Positions 25,854 to 37,600 of a stretch of 64,000 nt of DNA are shown here, in pieces; position 1 is the stretch's first letter, and each line of letters opens with the position of its first letter. The notes beneath the pieces are model-generated. The model made no database searches. It was not told the origin of the DNA and saw only the letters and a program-made list of their open reading frames with translations. The stretch is taken from contig OU612068.1 of assembly GCA_914767715.1 (NCBI GenBank), forward strand, positions 16,494,001 through 16,558,000. Direction: 5' to 3'. Position numbers and translations under genes: made by a program. This stretch comes from Membranipora membranacea. Taxonomy: Eukaryota > Bryozoa > Gymnolaemata > Cheilostomatida > Membraniporidae.

Positions 25854-26300
25854 GATGCCTCGAGTTTGCCTGTTGTTGGCCAGTTAGATGGGTTTGACAG
25901 TCTGAGGTTGACCTGTTGTTTCTAAACTACTATGTCTTTTATATTATTATATTTTTGTGCAAAGCAGGGGTTTTATGCTGTGGTAAATAATGAAAATGAA
26001 TGTCTATTGATTTTTATATGGGCAATGGTATTTGTCTTCAACCAAACTATTCCATATAATTGTATATACATATACATATCAATATATATATTGTTGATGT
26101 TTCAGTATATAATCATGTATCATAGGTTATTATTGTATAATGTAAATATGGCTTGTTTGTTTTCTTTACTGTATGAAAGGATACATTACACATTACACAG
26201 GAACTATATTAACCAATTTATCACGCGTTCTATCTGTAATATTTTTCCATTTTATTCGTTTATATTTTGTACAATAAATAGTCATATACTGGATATCTAC
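25854..26300 (+). other. BAZ2 3' UTR with candidate poly(A) signal
   Basis: T-rich sequence after the TGA stop. The first AATAAA on the + strand is at 26273-26278, about 420 nt after the stop; a second is at 26413-26418. An open frame at 25932-26378 has AT-rich composition and no family resemblance and is treated as UTR. Confidence 0.55.
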
Positions 26301-26626
26301 TCAATGCAAAACAGGAAGAAGCGATTCCGGAAAAGCGCTGGCATATATTACGTCGGTGATCAAAATTGCGGTAAATGACTGAAATCACGAAGATAAAGAG
26401 CTATCTTCTAAAAATAAATATATTAAAAAATGTAATAACAGTTTAAATCTAGCTTAACATCCAGGATAGAAAATATTTACTTTCAAGACAGTAATTACGG
26501 GAAAAAAGAATCACTGTGAACATTGTTTGAACAACGTGACAAGAGAATTAAAGGGCCTGAGTTAAGTAATATAAGTTTTCATGGCTGACTAGCATCTAAT
26601 TTGAATATGAGACAAAATTTACAAAT
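26230..26626 (-). other. KLF 3' UTR with candidate poly(A) signal
   Basis: The first AATAAA on the minus strand after the KLF stop occupies 26256-26251 (TTTATT on +). It lies upstream of the BAZ2 signal at 26273 on the opposite strand, so the two mRNAs probably overlap tail to tail by tens of bases. Confidence 0.45.
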
Positions 26627-26868
26627 TTACATGCTGTGTGCGGCAGCAACAAGCTTATTCACTTCTTCTTGCCATTTAGGAACTTTGACACCGATGGTGT
26701 GACGTTTGATGTGTTTGGCTAAATGATCGGATCTCATAAACTTTCTGTCACAAACGGGGCACATGAAGCGTTTCTCTCCAGTATGTGTTCTTTTGTGTCT
26801 CGACAGTTCGTCAGATCTGGCAAATTTCTTATCACAGCTAGGCCATCCACAGATAAAGGGTCTTTCAC
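26627..26868 (-). CDS. KLF10/11: KLF last exon: zinc fingers 2 and 3
   Basis: Begins after TTTTCAG in phase 1 and completes the linker TGERPF begun in the previous exon. Carries the fingers C-GWPS-C...H-KRT-H and C-PV-C...H-IKR-H. An intron between fingers 1 and 2 at the TG/ERP linker is found in many KLF genes. The protein ends HSM, followed by TAA. Confidence 0.93.
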
Positions 26869-29800
26869 CTGAAAAGATAAAAAATACAATATAGTCCAGG
26901 ACAAGCAACCTGTTATTAACGGAAACATGCTTAAACTAAAGCCAGCTGTTTGGCTTCTGGCTCCAGATGGTCATATCCAACTTTAAATTTAAAAAAGAAA
27001 TAATCTCTGTGTAAGGAATTGGTTTAAGCAAGTAAACCTGGACCAAGCATTATTCTCTACAAATCTCAAGTTACTGACACTAAAAGAGAACTTGTGTTTC
27101 AATTTCGTTGTTTTTGGGATATTTTTGGGTTTTTTTATGTATGGATTAATTGCAAAAGAATTATGGTACACACCTGTATGAGTTCTAACATGAGCCTTCA
27201 GGTGGGAGCTCTTCATGTACGTCTTTTTACATCCAGAGTGAATACAGGCAAACGACCTCAGTCTAGGAGCATTCAATGTCTGATTATCCTCGATGACTGA
27301 ATCAAGGGAGGGAGCTGGGGCTATTTTACAGGTACCCCAACAGGAAGCACCAATGTTATTGTTGTTGAGATTATGCTGAGTAGGCTTGGCTGGGCAGCTG
27401 TTTATTTGCGTAATGTTTGCAAGTTGGGCCGCGTCGGCCTGATTGATAATGATGACTTGAATAATTGCGGGCTGTTGCTGCTGCTTAATAGGTTGATTAT
27501 TTGCTGCTGATTTTTGTTCCTGACTAGGTTGGACGGAGTGATTTGAGAGATCAATGGGAGAGAGTACTTCTGTATCGCTAATTTCCATTGACTCTTCATC
27601 ACAAGGTGGTTTTTGTTCCTCAACGTTGTTTTCAGGACATTTCGGCAAACTATAATCCAGTGGTACGGAGTATCCAGCGGCAGCTTGGGGTGGGTAAGCT
27701 GAAGCAGCAGCGGCGGGTGGGCTACGGCTATGAGCTGCGCTTGCTGTTCCGACAGAATTCTCAGGAGTGCAGTGGATTACACTGGGACGAGGTGAAGTAG
27801 CAGCGGTTGGGATGAGCGTGGTACTGGATCGAGCAAATGGGATCAGGTAGGGCTGCTGAGTATTATTGTAACTTGATACAATCGGAGTAGAGACAGTGGA
27901 AACACTGTAACTTGATGATGTCATCATCGTAGAACTGCTGCTACTTGCCTAAAAATAAGATAAGATAGGTGTTATTTTGCATAGATACAAACGATCTACA
28001 GCGTCATCTGAGCAAACAATTGACGGATATTCGTAGACAGACTGTAAGAATGGCTTCGTCCAGCAAACTTGGCTTTGGTTTATATATATGACCTCGGCAT
28101 GGTTTTTCAGGCACCACCAATCTATATGACATCACCATCAAAAACCTATCAATATATATATATAGATATATATATATACTTTTATTGTCAGCAACAATTC
28201 ATTTTTTACTGACAATAAAAGCATATATATATATTGATAGGTTTTTGATGGTGATGTCATATAGATAGATGGTGGTGCCTGAAAAACCATGCCGAGGTCA
28301 TATATATAAACCAAAGCCAAGTTTGCTGGACGAGGCCAGTCTTACATTCTGTCCACGAATATCCGTCAATTGTTTGCTCTGATGACGTTGTATATCCTTA
28401 CCCTGCGATTTAATTTAACAACATTAGATCAAAAATTGGACTGAACTGGACTTTCATCGCCATTTTGGTTAAAATATTGTTTGACACATACCATAATTTT
28501 GAACTGGATAATCATTATATATACTACATTTAAAATATGGACCAATAGCTAAGGTACCATATAATGGGCTAGCAAGCTAAGCTAAGGATTAAACTATTAT
28601 AGTCCCTTACCGACACAATCACAGAGTTAGTTGTGGTGGACAGAGAAGTTTCCTTTGTGCAGTGCACTGTAGTAGTTTTATCTTGAGATGTCTTGCTCAT
28701 AAAAGCTCTCATGAGCTGGCGATGGCCAAGTTTTTTCATAATCCCTCCAGTGACTGGAATGTCTATTTCATTGTAATTATCTTCTCCTGAAGAGGATATT
28801 CCGCTGTCAGCCGACAAGCTGTTAGTATCGCTGTCCGAGGATACGGAGGGAGTTGGAGACATACCTCTTATTTGGCTAAACGCTAACAGGGTGTTAACAG
28901 CATCCCTTTCTTTACTACCCTCGCTCTGAAAATGTAAGAGATTTAAATAATTAGAAGCAATTGTCAATGTCATAAAGTAACAAGTATTTCTGTTGAGTAC
29001 CAAAAACATTTAATTTCCCAGAACAAACATTGATTCATTGAAATATCGTGCACCAGGGGCGTGTATTCTAAAAAATTTCACTCACTGACTTTTTAGAGAT
29101 GAGCATAATGATCGGGCGCAGCCCGATCCACACGCCGTAGGCGTGGCGGGTGTGGGTGTGTGTCAATACACCGGGCTTTTGATTGGCTTGTTGAGCTCAA
29201 GGTCAAAAGTCAAACTCTGTATGTACCTTAATTCCTCATTTATAAGACACCCCCCCTTGGGAAAAGTAAAAATGCTCCAGTTATAAAGCACCCATTTGAA
29301 AAAAAATCTGCCTTCATTGGGATTCGAAACCACAACATTTTAATATAGAGTGATTACCAGGCAGCCGCTCTACACACTGAGCTATTCAGCCTGGCTTGCA
29401 CATAGTAATCACAGATTTTGGTTGACGGATATCCGTGGTTGCTAATATACGCCACTGTCGTGCACCATTATTATGTATCCGGTTTATGCTCTACTAAAAT
29501 AGCCCTGTATACAGCCATCTATAGTATAAATACAATAAAAATCTGCCTTTCACCTGCACAAATCATTTTGGAATGAAAGAATAAAAGAGAGGTGTAGTTA
29601 ATACTCATCATTAATTACCTGTGTGTTATGAATCATTCATTAAAGATATTCATAATATGAGTTTAGTCGTGAATTTAATTATCCTTATATTCCGTCCATC
29701 TAGCTAAGGATATATATATCCAAACACCAGCGAAAAATTGGTTGTGAAAATTTGCGCTTAAGTAAGTAATATACTGACTGGATGCGCCTTGATAAATGAG

Positions 29801-30410
29801 GCGTGTTTTCCTTTTTGTTATGTTATGTTGGCAATTTCATTCTTTATTGAAATTAAATGAAAGTCCAACACGTTGCCAAATGCGTCAAGCGGTAAAATGA
29901 TCGTTGACCTCAAAGCAATGATCATGTTGGGAATTCCTGGGATATTCCATTTTTGATTGGCTAATGCCAATAATGAGGAGACCAGTCACATAATGTTTTC
30001 ATGTCAACTTCAAACTGATTGGATGTTGATCATTCGCATACGGCATGCTTGAGCATTACTACTCTAACTGAAATTTTACTACAATTAAAAATGTAAACAC
30101 AGAATTTTCAACCTAATAAATCCAGTCCAGGTGATGCAATACAGTACTGTATTGCCACAACAGAGTCGTCACCTCAACAAATTAAGCCCGTACTAGTGAG
30201 CTAATAAATATCCCTAGACTGTCTTCATGATAATTGAATGTATTGTATATATGTGTACGAGAACAATCAAGCATTACTAACATTTTCTTCTTTCTCAATC
30301 GCATAAAACGCTGATCAAAATAAATAGCTGCTTACCTCATTCCAATGTATCATGTCAGGGCTTGCTGGTGGTGATAATGGTAGAGTAACAGTTATCATTC
30401 TTGAATCCAT
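26627..30410 (-). CDS. KLF10/11: Krueppel-like factor, KLF10/11 (TIEG/cabut) type
   Basis: Nuclear DNA-binding regulator expected to bind GC/CACCC boxes. Four exons: 30410-30336 (ATG at 30410), 28925-28611, 27948-27174, 26868-26627 (TAA at 26629-26627); phases match and give 468 residues. The start is the only in-frame Met after an in-frame TAA at 30482-30480. Three C2H2 fingers with KLF linkers: C365-H387, C395-H417, C425-H445, with the KLF contacts [16 protein letters not shown] and RSDHLAKH. The tail [11 protein letters not shown] matches the KLF10/11-specific C-terminus and sets it apart from KLF9/13/16. [12 protein letters not shown] (residues 31-42) resembles the Sin3-interacting helix of KLF10/11. 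A PIDLS motif (260-264) fits the CtBP-binding consensus PxDLS. The middle is Ser/Pro/Ala/Gln-rich. KLF10/11 genes are immediate-early TGF-beta-responsive repressors in other animals; regulation here is not shown. Confidence 0.85.
27174..27948 (-). CDS. KLF10/11: KLF exon 3: low-complexity regulatory region and zinc finger 1
   Basis: About 258 residues from ASSSSTMM to the first finger [19 protein letters not shown]. It holds PLDYS (225-229) and PIDLS (260-264), both CtBP-motif-like, a Gln-rich stretch ([12 protein letters not shown]) and Ala/Pro-rich segments. Donor GTGTGT at 27173, acceptor TTTTTAG before 27948. Confidence 0.88.
27993..28396. mobile_element. Near-perfect long palindrome in KLF intron 2
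   Basis: Two arms of about 190 bp joined by a loop of about 17 bp. Left arm landmarks in order: GTCATCTGAGCAAACAATTG, GTCCAGCAAACTTGGCTTTG, TGACCTCGGCATGGTTTTTC, GACATCACCATCAAAAACCT, TTTTATTGTCAG. All recur inverted on the right. The last steps of the arms are TA-rich. No coding capacity; the arms differ at only scattered sites. Confidence 0.93.
28611..30410 (-). CDS. KLF10/11: KLF exons 1-2: N-terminus
   Basis: Exon 1 (30410-30336) encodes 25 residues with [11 protein letters not shown]. Exon 2 (28925-28611) begins [18 protein letters not shown] and continues with a Ser/Asp-rich stretch ([16 protein letters not shown]). The intron between them (28926-30335, about 1.4 kb) contains the GC-rich hairpins and the tRNA-like repeat annotated separately. 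Confidence 0.8.
29110..29145. repeat. Two adjacent GC-rich hairpins
   Basis: GATCGGGC-GCA-GCCCGATC and CACGCC-GTA-GGCGTG, each a perfect stem with a 3-nt loop, two bases apart, in strongly AT-rich surroundings. In KLF intron 1. Confidence 0.85.
29310..29396 (-). repeat. tRNA-derived repeat or tRNA pseudogene
   Basis: On the minus strand an A-box-like TAGCTCAGTGTGTAGAGCG and a B-box-like GGTTTCGAATCCC are at tRNA spacing, with CTGGTAA where an anticodon loop would be. The anticodon and T stems do not pair properly and there is no matching acceptor stem, so it is not a functional tRNA. Confidence 0.6.
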
Positions 30411-30900
30411 TTTACTTTTGGCAAGATTTCTATCCAACTTTCCTCCCAACTTGTCGTAGTGTATGAAAATGTTCTTTTGTTAGAATCCAATATGATATAC
30501 ACAAGTATGATCAATACAGGAAAACGGGTGTGAATAGGTGTATCCAATCAGCAGCAGGGGGTGTATCAAAATAAACCAATCAAAGGAGAGAAGATAACAA
30601 CACGCTCCAATGATGTACTGAGGTGAAAGCATGAACAGCGAGTGATCACGGGTATCATTCATCCAGGGCATGATCAAGAAGGAAATGCAGTCATTGATTG
30701 GCCGCTCAACAGACAGTAGATCATTAGCATGTTTCATGATATAACACGCTCCTAGGGTATGTAATGAGTGATCAACAGTCCAGTGAATGCTCAATCACGT
30801 TTTACTTTTAGATTCCAAATTCACGAGTGTGTGAAGGTTGACGACTGATGACGCAACAAAAAGTTTCATTTTTTGACAATCGAATCAATTTCGGATTCAC
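30411..30900 (-). promoter_or_regulatory. Putative KLF 5' leader and proximal promoter
   Basis: Directly upstream of the KLF start. It contains CCAATCA at 30543-30549 and 30575-30581 on the + strand and an inverted copy TGATTGG at 30695-30701, i.e. a cluster of CCAAT-type boxes. A TGACGCAA element resembling an ATF/C-EBP composite site lies near 30847. No convincing TATA box was identified and the transcription start is unknown. An open frame of 104 codons at 30794-30480 ends just before the KLF frame and is probably chance or a uORF. Confidence 0.3.
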
Positions 30901-33900
30901 ATGTGAAGATTTTACAGGATTAACAGTGTACTATTGTATTATGATATAACCTTTTATGGGACATGTCGCCAGTCACATCATCAAGTTTTTATGGTTAGAA
31001 AGGAAGGCAACTGATCTATATTGATAATTCATTAACCAACTGCCTGTTCTTGAAGTTGAGACATAACTTGTCTCATTATTCATTATCATCTATGTTGGTA
31101 ACTAAGTCACTATGTAAGATTGAGAAGTAGAGACTATGCCCTGCCACTGCCACTCATTGGAAGTGAGTGTCTTAGACAATATTATAATTTTGAATTTCCT
31201 AGGAACCATGCAGGAATATAGTTTCAGTACTCTTCTTATAAATCATCAGAATGTTTGGGTTATCCAGAAACTGCTGTGATGGGCTTCAGCATGAAAGACA
31301 ATTTATTTGAATGTTTGTCATACCAGTTCATTTATTGTAATGCTTCAACAACAAAAAAATAGCATACATAATTCACATTGTTCATATTGTTCACAACCAC
31401 TCACTACCACAGCTCGGGAAGGTGATCTTCGGCCTTGATCACCTTCCCGAGTACCATTAGGGGATTGCTCTGCATGCTACCGGTAGGTACATTTCTTGAA
31501 AATTGGACATGTGGAGGAATTATTATCTATAGTATGAGTCAGTAGCAGGATTTGACTGTACAGCTTATCGAAGTACATCAGTGAAGGACGGAGCAAAAAT
31601 ATCACCTGAGTATTAGCAACAATGAATACATAAGTTAGTGGGGCTTTGGTTTCAAGGCAACCAAATTGTGATGCAAATAAATTATAATAATATTACTCAA
31701 TATTTATATCAGAGAAGGAAAAGGGAGTGCTAAAATATTAACATGACTGATTAAATAGCGTATGACACAAATACATGGATAGTTTAAAACTTCCCAGACA
31801 GGAAATATTACGCACACCTACATCACATAGTAGGTCAGCTCTTTGGTTAGTGCACAGCCTCAGGAATCACTCTGTCCGGCAGAGTTTAGGATGCACCAAT
31901 GGCCTTGGAGACATGTCCACAGTTTGTTTAAATACCAACCCAATGTAGGTCAGAGGTTGTCTAGTCAGGAGTATACATTGTTGTATTATCCGCAATATAT
32001 ATAAATACAGTTTTTCAGCACCCATCGCAGCAGATAATATTTCGTTAAAAGTGTGTGCGTGTGTCCCTTTCATCGATTAGTGTTTATCCACGTCTCGTCT
32101 GTCAGCGTCTGGCCTGAAGGAGGTCTGCAAAATATCAGGGAAAACTTATGGAAAACCATTGACTTATTATTTGGTAAAGTCTAATAAGTCTATGAAGGTC
32201 TAATGGGAAAAACGTGAGACTTTTGAATATACTATAATATTGGCTAGCTGATGTAACATCAGCGAGCTGTTAGCAATGCCAGTATCTTTGCATAGTGGCA
32301 TCTTTGCATCTTTGCTGCTGGTGTTTATGCCAAGCTGTTGATTAAGAAAATAAAATAGTAGGTCTGAGCTCCTAGCCATCGCGGAATGTGAGCTGTGTCA
32401 CGTAAACAACAAAGAGTGGCTAGTGGCTAGCGTGGATATTGGACTTTGACAAGGTCATTGTCTGAGAGTTTAGACTCACACAATCCAATCAGGAAGGCCA
32501 TGGGATGAGGGCGTGATTAGGGTATATCAGTATTAGTCAGTGAAGGCATTGTGCCAATTAATGACTGGTGTGCGTGTATATGATGGAGTTCTAACTCCTT
32601 GATGAGTATTTGAGTGATAAACTAAACCCATCAATTTGAATGATTGATAAAACTCTTATTTTTCTTCTACTCGCAAAGCACAACAATTAACAATATTAGT
32701 CGATTGCTACATGTGACTTTTGTTTACACAAAAAAGGGGACTATTTCACTTGGATCCATGACCATTAAACTCTTAAACTCTTTTTTTTTGTCATAAGAAT
32801 ACTCAAGTGTGCAACAATTGACTTTGGGACGTACACTAACGCAATCGCAACTAGCATCTCACAAAAGCTACATAGATTAAGAAGAATACAGGAAAGGGAA
32901 GAAATAGGCATCAATAGCCAGACATATGAAGGGCGCCCTCTCTCTAACCGTCCTACAAGAATCCAGATCCAATTTGATTCAGGGTACAAATCAAAAACTA
33001 ATTCAAGGATTACAGTATCACAGATCAGGCTGGTAGACAGTTATATTTTCAGTGCAGTTGAGGTCAGCTCAAAAAATTAGTTGTCATGGTAGACCATAAA
33101 CAGAACAGCATCACTCAATGAATATTCACCTGTGTCATGTATAAGACTCAAATCAAATATGTGATTTGAGCTTCAAATAAATAAATATGAGACCTAGTGA
33201 TAGTGGATGGGTAATGGGTGGGCATACTTGAGATGATACTTATCAAACATACAGATCACCCTCCCGAGGCATGGTCTAGGATTCTTAATCACCATTAGAT
33301 AAAGCCTGCTCAGGTTCATCAGGTATGTAGAGCAAATGATTTATAAATTCTATTTTCCATCAGCGCTAGAACGCATGTCCTATAAAGTATTTCACGCTGG
33401 CTGTCTATGATTTTTCATATGTTGCTAAGGAAAATGGGATGAGACATTGAATGCGTATAATATCTATATTATATATGTTATGGATGGGACAGCATATATA
33501 GGCCAGACTCATCTGTGATTTGACCTAGCTCCTCAAAAACGCTGGAATGTGGTTATGATCATAGCCTACTCATAATCTATGAAATTTAAATAATCAAACA
33601 ACTATCTGCTGGTGTACCTTCCTTTTACCAATCATATCAATTCTGGAGTGTAAATACACAAATAATAAATTTGTTCATTCATTTTTCAACTTTTTTTGTC
33701 ATTTTGAATAGCCATCCTATTTGTGCTAATGCGCTAAAATCTGAATTTGAATTTACTGAAATTGAAGCTAGGATACTTTACTCCTGTATGTAAAGTTAGA
33801 AGGCGATATTTGTCTCTTAGAGCTTTGGATGCAGGCATTCTATCAATACAAGAATTCAGTGGATGGAAACAAATTCATTTTCGTTTTGGGTACTTGATGT

Positions 33901-34350
33901 GCGTAGTTGTCTACCATGTAAAAAGCTTGTGGTTATGAAACATTCATTCAGAGATGGGCCCATAGCCAAATGTTGCCCAGCAGACTAAGCCAATTAAACT
34001 TGAAAATTTACCATTAACCTTCGTTTTGGAATTAATTGTTGGTTAGCTTTCATCTGAAATGCAGGTATCAACCGGTATCAAGCCTATTTATCATTTGGTA
34101 GAAAAGATTGCCGTGTGATATAACAAGAAATATGTATTGATGCATCATCGGATTATTTGGCACTTGTGGGTGGACTTTCCAACAAGAGGAAATTTACACA
34201 ATTTTACAACTGGCACTAACTCAGGATTGTAAAATTCAAAGAGTTAAATTTTTAAAATGATGTGGTGACATACACATGTCCAGGCCAATCAGAAGTGAGC
34301 AAATTCTTGCTAGGGCATGTCATTGAACGATCCGCATGGTATATTTTTGT
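30900..34350. other. Intergenic region between KLF and CSPP1
   Basis: About 3.4 kb of AT-rich DNA without a coding region I can support. Open frames here are short and show no family resemblance. Contents recognised: a perfect 15-bp-stem hairpin at 31413-31451 and otherwise unremarkable sequence. Confidence 0.6.
31413..31451. repeat. Perfect 15-bp-stem hairpin
   Basis: CTCGGGAAGGTGATC, 9-nt loop TTCGGCCTT, GATCACCTTCCCGAG. GC-rich within AT-rich intergenic DNA. The phrase TCCGGCCTTGATC recurs without the stem near 7481. Confidence 0.9.
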
Positions 34351-34359
34351 TTATCTTTT

Positions 34360-34670
34360 TATTTTTTTATTATTTGCTACATAACAGCAGTACTGCCAAA
34401 TTTGGAAATTAGAGTAAATCATGGTTTTTAGCCCGGCTCCATGGAATAACTATAATCCCTGTTAGTCATGTGGTACCAGCAGCATCACATAAATCGTAAA
34501 AATTTTGGAAGAACCCCTTATTCTCTGTATATTCAGTTCTGTGCTCCTGTACTTATCACTGAAATCAAACAGCTTGATTTCACAAATCATGTTTAGATAG
34601 AATTATATTCAGAAGGCTCATTGTACCATTCACTACCACTAGTACTAACCTAGTCTAGGCCCTCCAGACT
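34360..34670 (-). other. CSPP1 3' UTR with candidate poly(A) signals
   Basis: Downstream of the TAG at 34673-34671. Two overlapping-range AATAAA signals on the minus strand at 34371-34366 and 34363-34358, about 300 nt after the stop. Confidence 0.45.
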
Positions 34671-37600
34671 CTAGCCTGCCCCCCCCCCCCCCGCAGAGAC
34701 TAACCTGTTATGTACTAACCTGTTATGGTTTTGTTTCGTCATAAAACGGTCGATAATGTCATCAGGGTCATCTAGTGATATATCATCACCAGCAATGGCT
34801 TTTAGTTTTCTCAGTCGGTCCTGATTCTTCCGTGTAATTCGATCTGGATCCACGCTGACCAGCGATTCAGTGTCTCTCTAGATAAAATAGAACAAAGAGA
34901 GTTGTTAGTGATGAGCCACCCAGTCAGTAGGCATGATCACGCCTGATTCATCCCATAGACCCAAAAAAAGACTCAAAACTTTACTAAGGCTATGTAAGTA
35001 ATGTTAGGCCCAACCAGGATTATCAAGGTAGTGTAATGTATGATGTATAATGAGGTTGGCAGATATTGCAAGCTGTTTTGAGACAAGAAAAATTGTATAA
35101 TATAGGTAATGTGAGACATAAGGGAACTAGCATGTAGTCAATCGCAAATTTGCCAGACATACTGGGACGTCACATTTGGGTCAATCAAAATCTGATTCAC
35201 TAGATTAACTAAAAAGTGCACTCATTATTGAATGATTAAAAGCCATGATCCACACCACAAGGACCACTAAATCTTGGTTTAGCAAAATTGCAAATGTTAG
35301 AGAACCATTGTGATGTGGGTATAGGAAGCGCATAGGAAGCATAATCATAAAAATAATATGCTTCCTCAGTCAAAGATTATAAATGCCTCAGTTAACATAT
35401 TATTATGCTATTTAGGCTGTAAATGTTATAAGCATTTTTTTTCAGTTGCCAGGGTATTCAAGTAACACACTACATTAAAAAACTAATGACTATTTATCAA
35501 GTCAAAAGATAGCCATTTTTTTTTCTATTTTCTTCTTATTTTGTATATATTCAGTTTATTTATAGGCCAGTGCAGAGCACTATTGTATGTAGTGTTATGG
35601 AAACAAACAGGTGTTAGCTAAAGAATTAGGCTATTTGATATATACATTTTAAGGAAGTTAAGCCAGCTATTTGTGGACAGGCTATTCATCTAGCGAGAAA
35701 TTGGCTTTGTCACGCTGTCAACTGGTGTTTTTTGTCCCACATATAAAGCAAACACCAGTGGACTGCATGACTGCATGACAAAGCTATCACCATTAACTAC
35801 GGTCTAGCCTCACTACGGTTCGTGAATAAACCCCGAAATAGCTGGCCTTATATTTTAGAAATAGAAGAATTGTTAGTTCACGAATGAAAGGAGCAAAAAC
35901 AATCTTAACCTGCGAACTAAGGCTAACTCCATCTCTCTCATCTTCAAAGATGACCTAGCACAACAAAAAATAATAATGGATGAAAAACAATATCACGACA
36001 ACCATGTTATATTTGATCGTCCGCCATTGAAATGGATGAATTTATTTTTTACTGTTGGCTGTTTCAAGAAAGGTTTCATCAATTTTTTTACAGCAAATTT
36101 TCTCATGTTCAACTTAACATAAACCAGAACACTGCAACAATGAACAACGAAATCAATATAGTATCAGTAAGTTACCATGTTGTCATCTGAATTTGACATA
36201 TGCTGCTGGGACAGCAAATTCTCGTGACTGTTGCACGCATCACTCTATGCAAGAAAACCATATTTCTGTGAATTATTAAAATAAGCGAATCAAAACTTTT
36301 TGCTCCTTCTTCTTTGAGGAGCTGGCCATGCAAGCATCCCACCAAACATGAACTACATTAATAAGCCAAATCTCAATATTATTTAGAGTGTAGTAGAACT
36401 GTAGAACTGTAGAGCTGTAGAACTGAATTTCTATAAATTTATGGATGGCCAGTGATTTATGGTGCTTAGTGATTACTACATGCACACATTATTACAGCTT
36501 GAATAAGACTTGGCCCTACTGCTAGCTATAAATCAGGATAGCAGAGCGCCTCAGGTAACTGACCATGAGGTGGATTGACTAATGTATGTGATTTGATTAA
36601 ATGGTGCCAAGAAAAAAGTGTTTCATAACCGGAATGTTGTTCCACACCAGGAATCAAAGAGGTCACAGTGAACCAGATAAGCTGAACAAAGGTCCAGAAA
36701 ACTGCAATGAGCTGGCATAAATAAGCCATAAAGATGGGTTTCATAAGTCGGTTTTAGTGCCACAGAATGTCCATGTTAAATTTTAACACGCACACAACAC
36801 GGCACAAGCATAGACCTTTCGTTGCTGTTTGGCGTCTTGGCGTCTCTGATAATGTTTCACCATATCACCAGGGCTTTCAGGCGTCACTAAATACTGCCTC
36901 ATCATATGAGCAAACTCCGCATCCTAACACCAAACACCAAGACTCAATTATGCAGCCTTACAATTTATACTCTATTGCTAGATTTCTACCTCTACCATTA
37001 ATATTATAAATTCAGAGAACAAAATTGTCATGTCTAGTCATGGCACCAGAGCCTTGCAACTATTTGACAGAAATTATAGATTGTAATATTTTACTCAGTA
37101 GTGGGCACATCAAAGCATAAATTGCAAAGAACAAATATATATAAACAACATCAAAAGTACATGTACTATACTACACATACAGTACATACTATACCGTGTG
37201 GTTGGAACTCACTGTCCATCGGACTAGCTCATCGCACTATCTATGCACTTACTATGCATGATATACAAATTCATGGCTCCACATAAGACCATAGTGTTTA
37301 CCACTACAGACCTACTCTTATATGTATGTCATATATACTCAAGTGTATATCACATATATATACCTGTATATATGATATACCTTTATAAAGCAACTTAAAT
37401 ATGCAAGCAGGAGCAATTGTTGGGCAGTTGAATTAGAGTTTTCAAGCAAAAATGATCACGCTAACTCACATCCTGTGATGGTTTCATTTTATCTCGACGC
37501 CTGCGTCGTGCATTCTGGTTCGTTGCCAATGTATCGAAATCATCTGGAAAGGCTGCCCTCATACCATTGCTGTCTGTAATGTGAAAATGACAATAATTAT

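Noticed and set aside
25932-26378. 148-codon + strand open frame after the BAZ2 stop
   Set aside because: Ile/Tyr/Phe-rich translation of AT-rich 3' UTR, no family resemblance and poly(A) signals within it.
26989-27173. Extension of the KLF exon-3 open frame past the first zinc finger
   Set aside because: Contains no second finger; the donor at 27173 joins it to fingers 2 and 3 in the correct linker phase.
29310-29396. Functional tRNA-Thr gene on the minus strand
   Set aside because: Anticodon-loop-like CTGGTAA is present but the anticodon and T stems are mispaired.
30480-30794. 104-codon minus-strand open frame just upstream of KLF
   Set aside because: Ends in a stop before the KLF frame, no recognisable domain, sits where promoter and leader are expected.
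34681-34692. Poly-C tract as assembly artefact or frameshift in CSPP1
   Set aside because: It lies after the conserved C-terminus; a sequencing-length error there would only alter the last few residues. Similar C or G runs at 21441 and 48140 suggest ordinary homopolymers.
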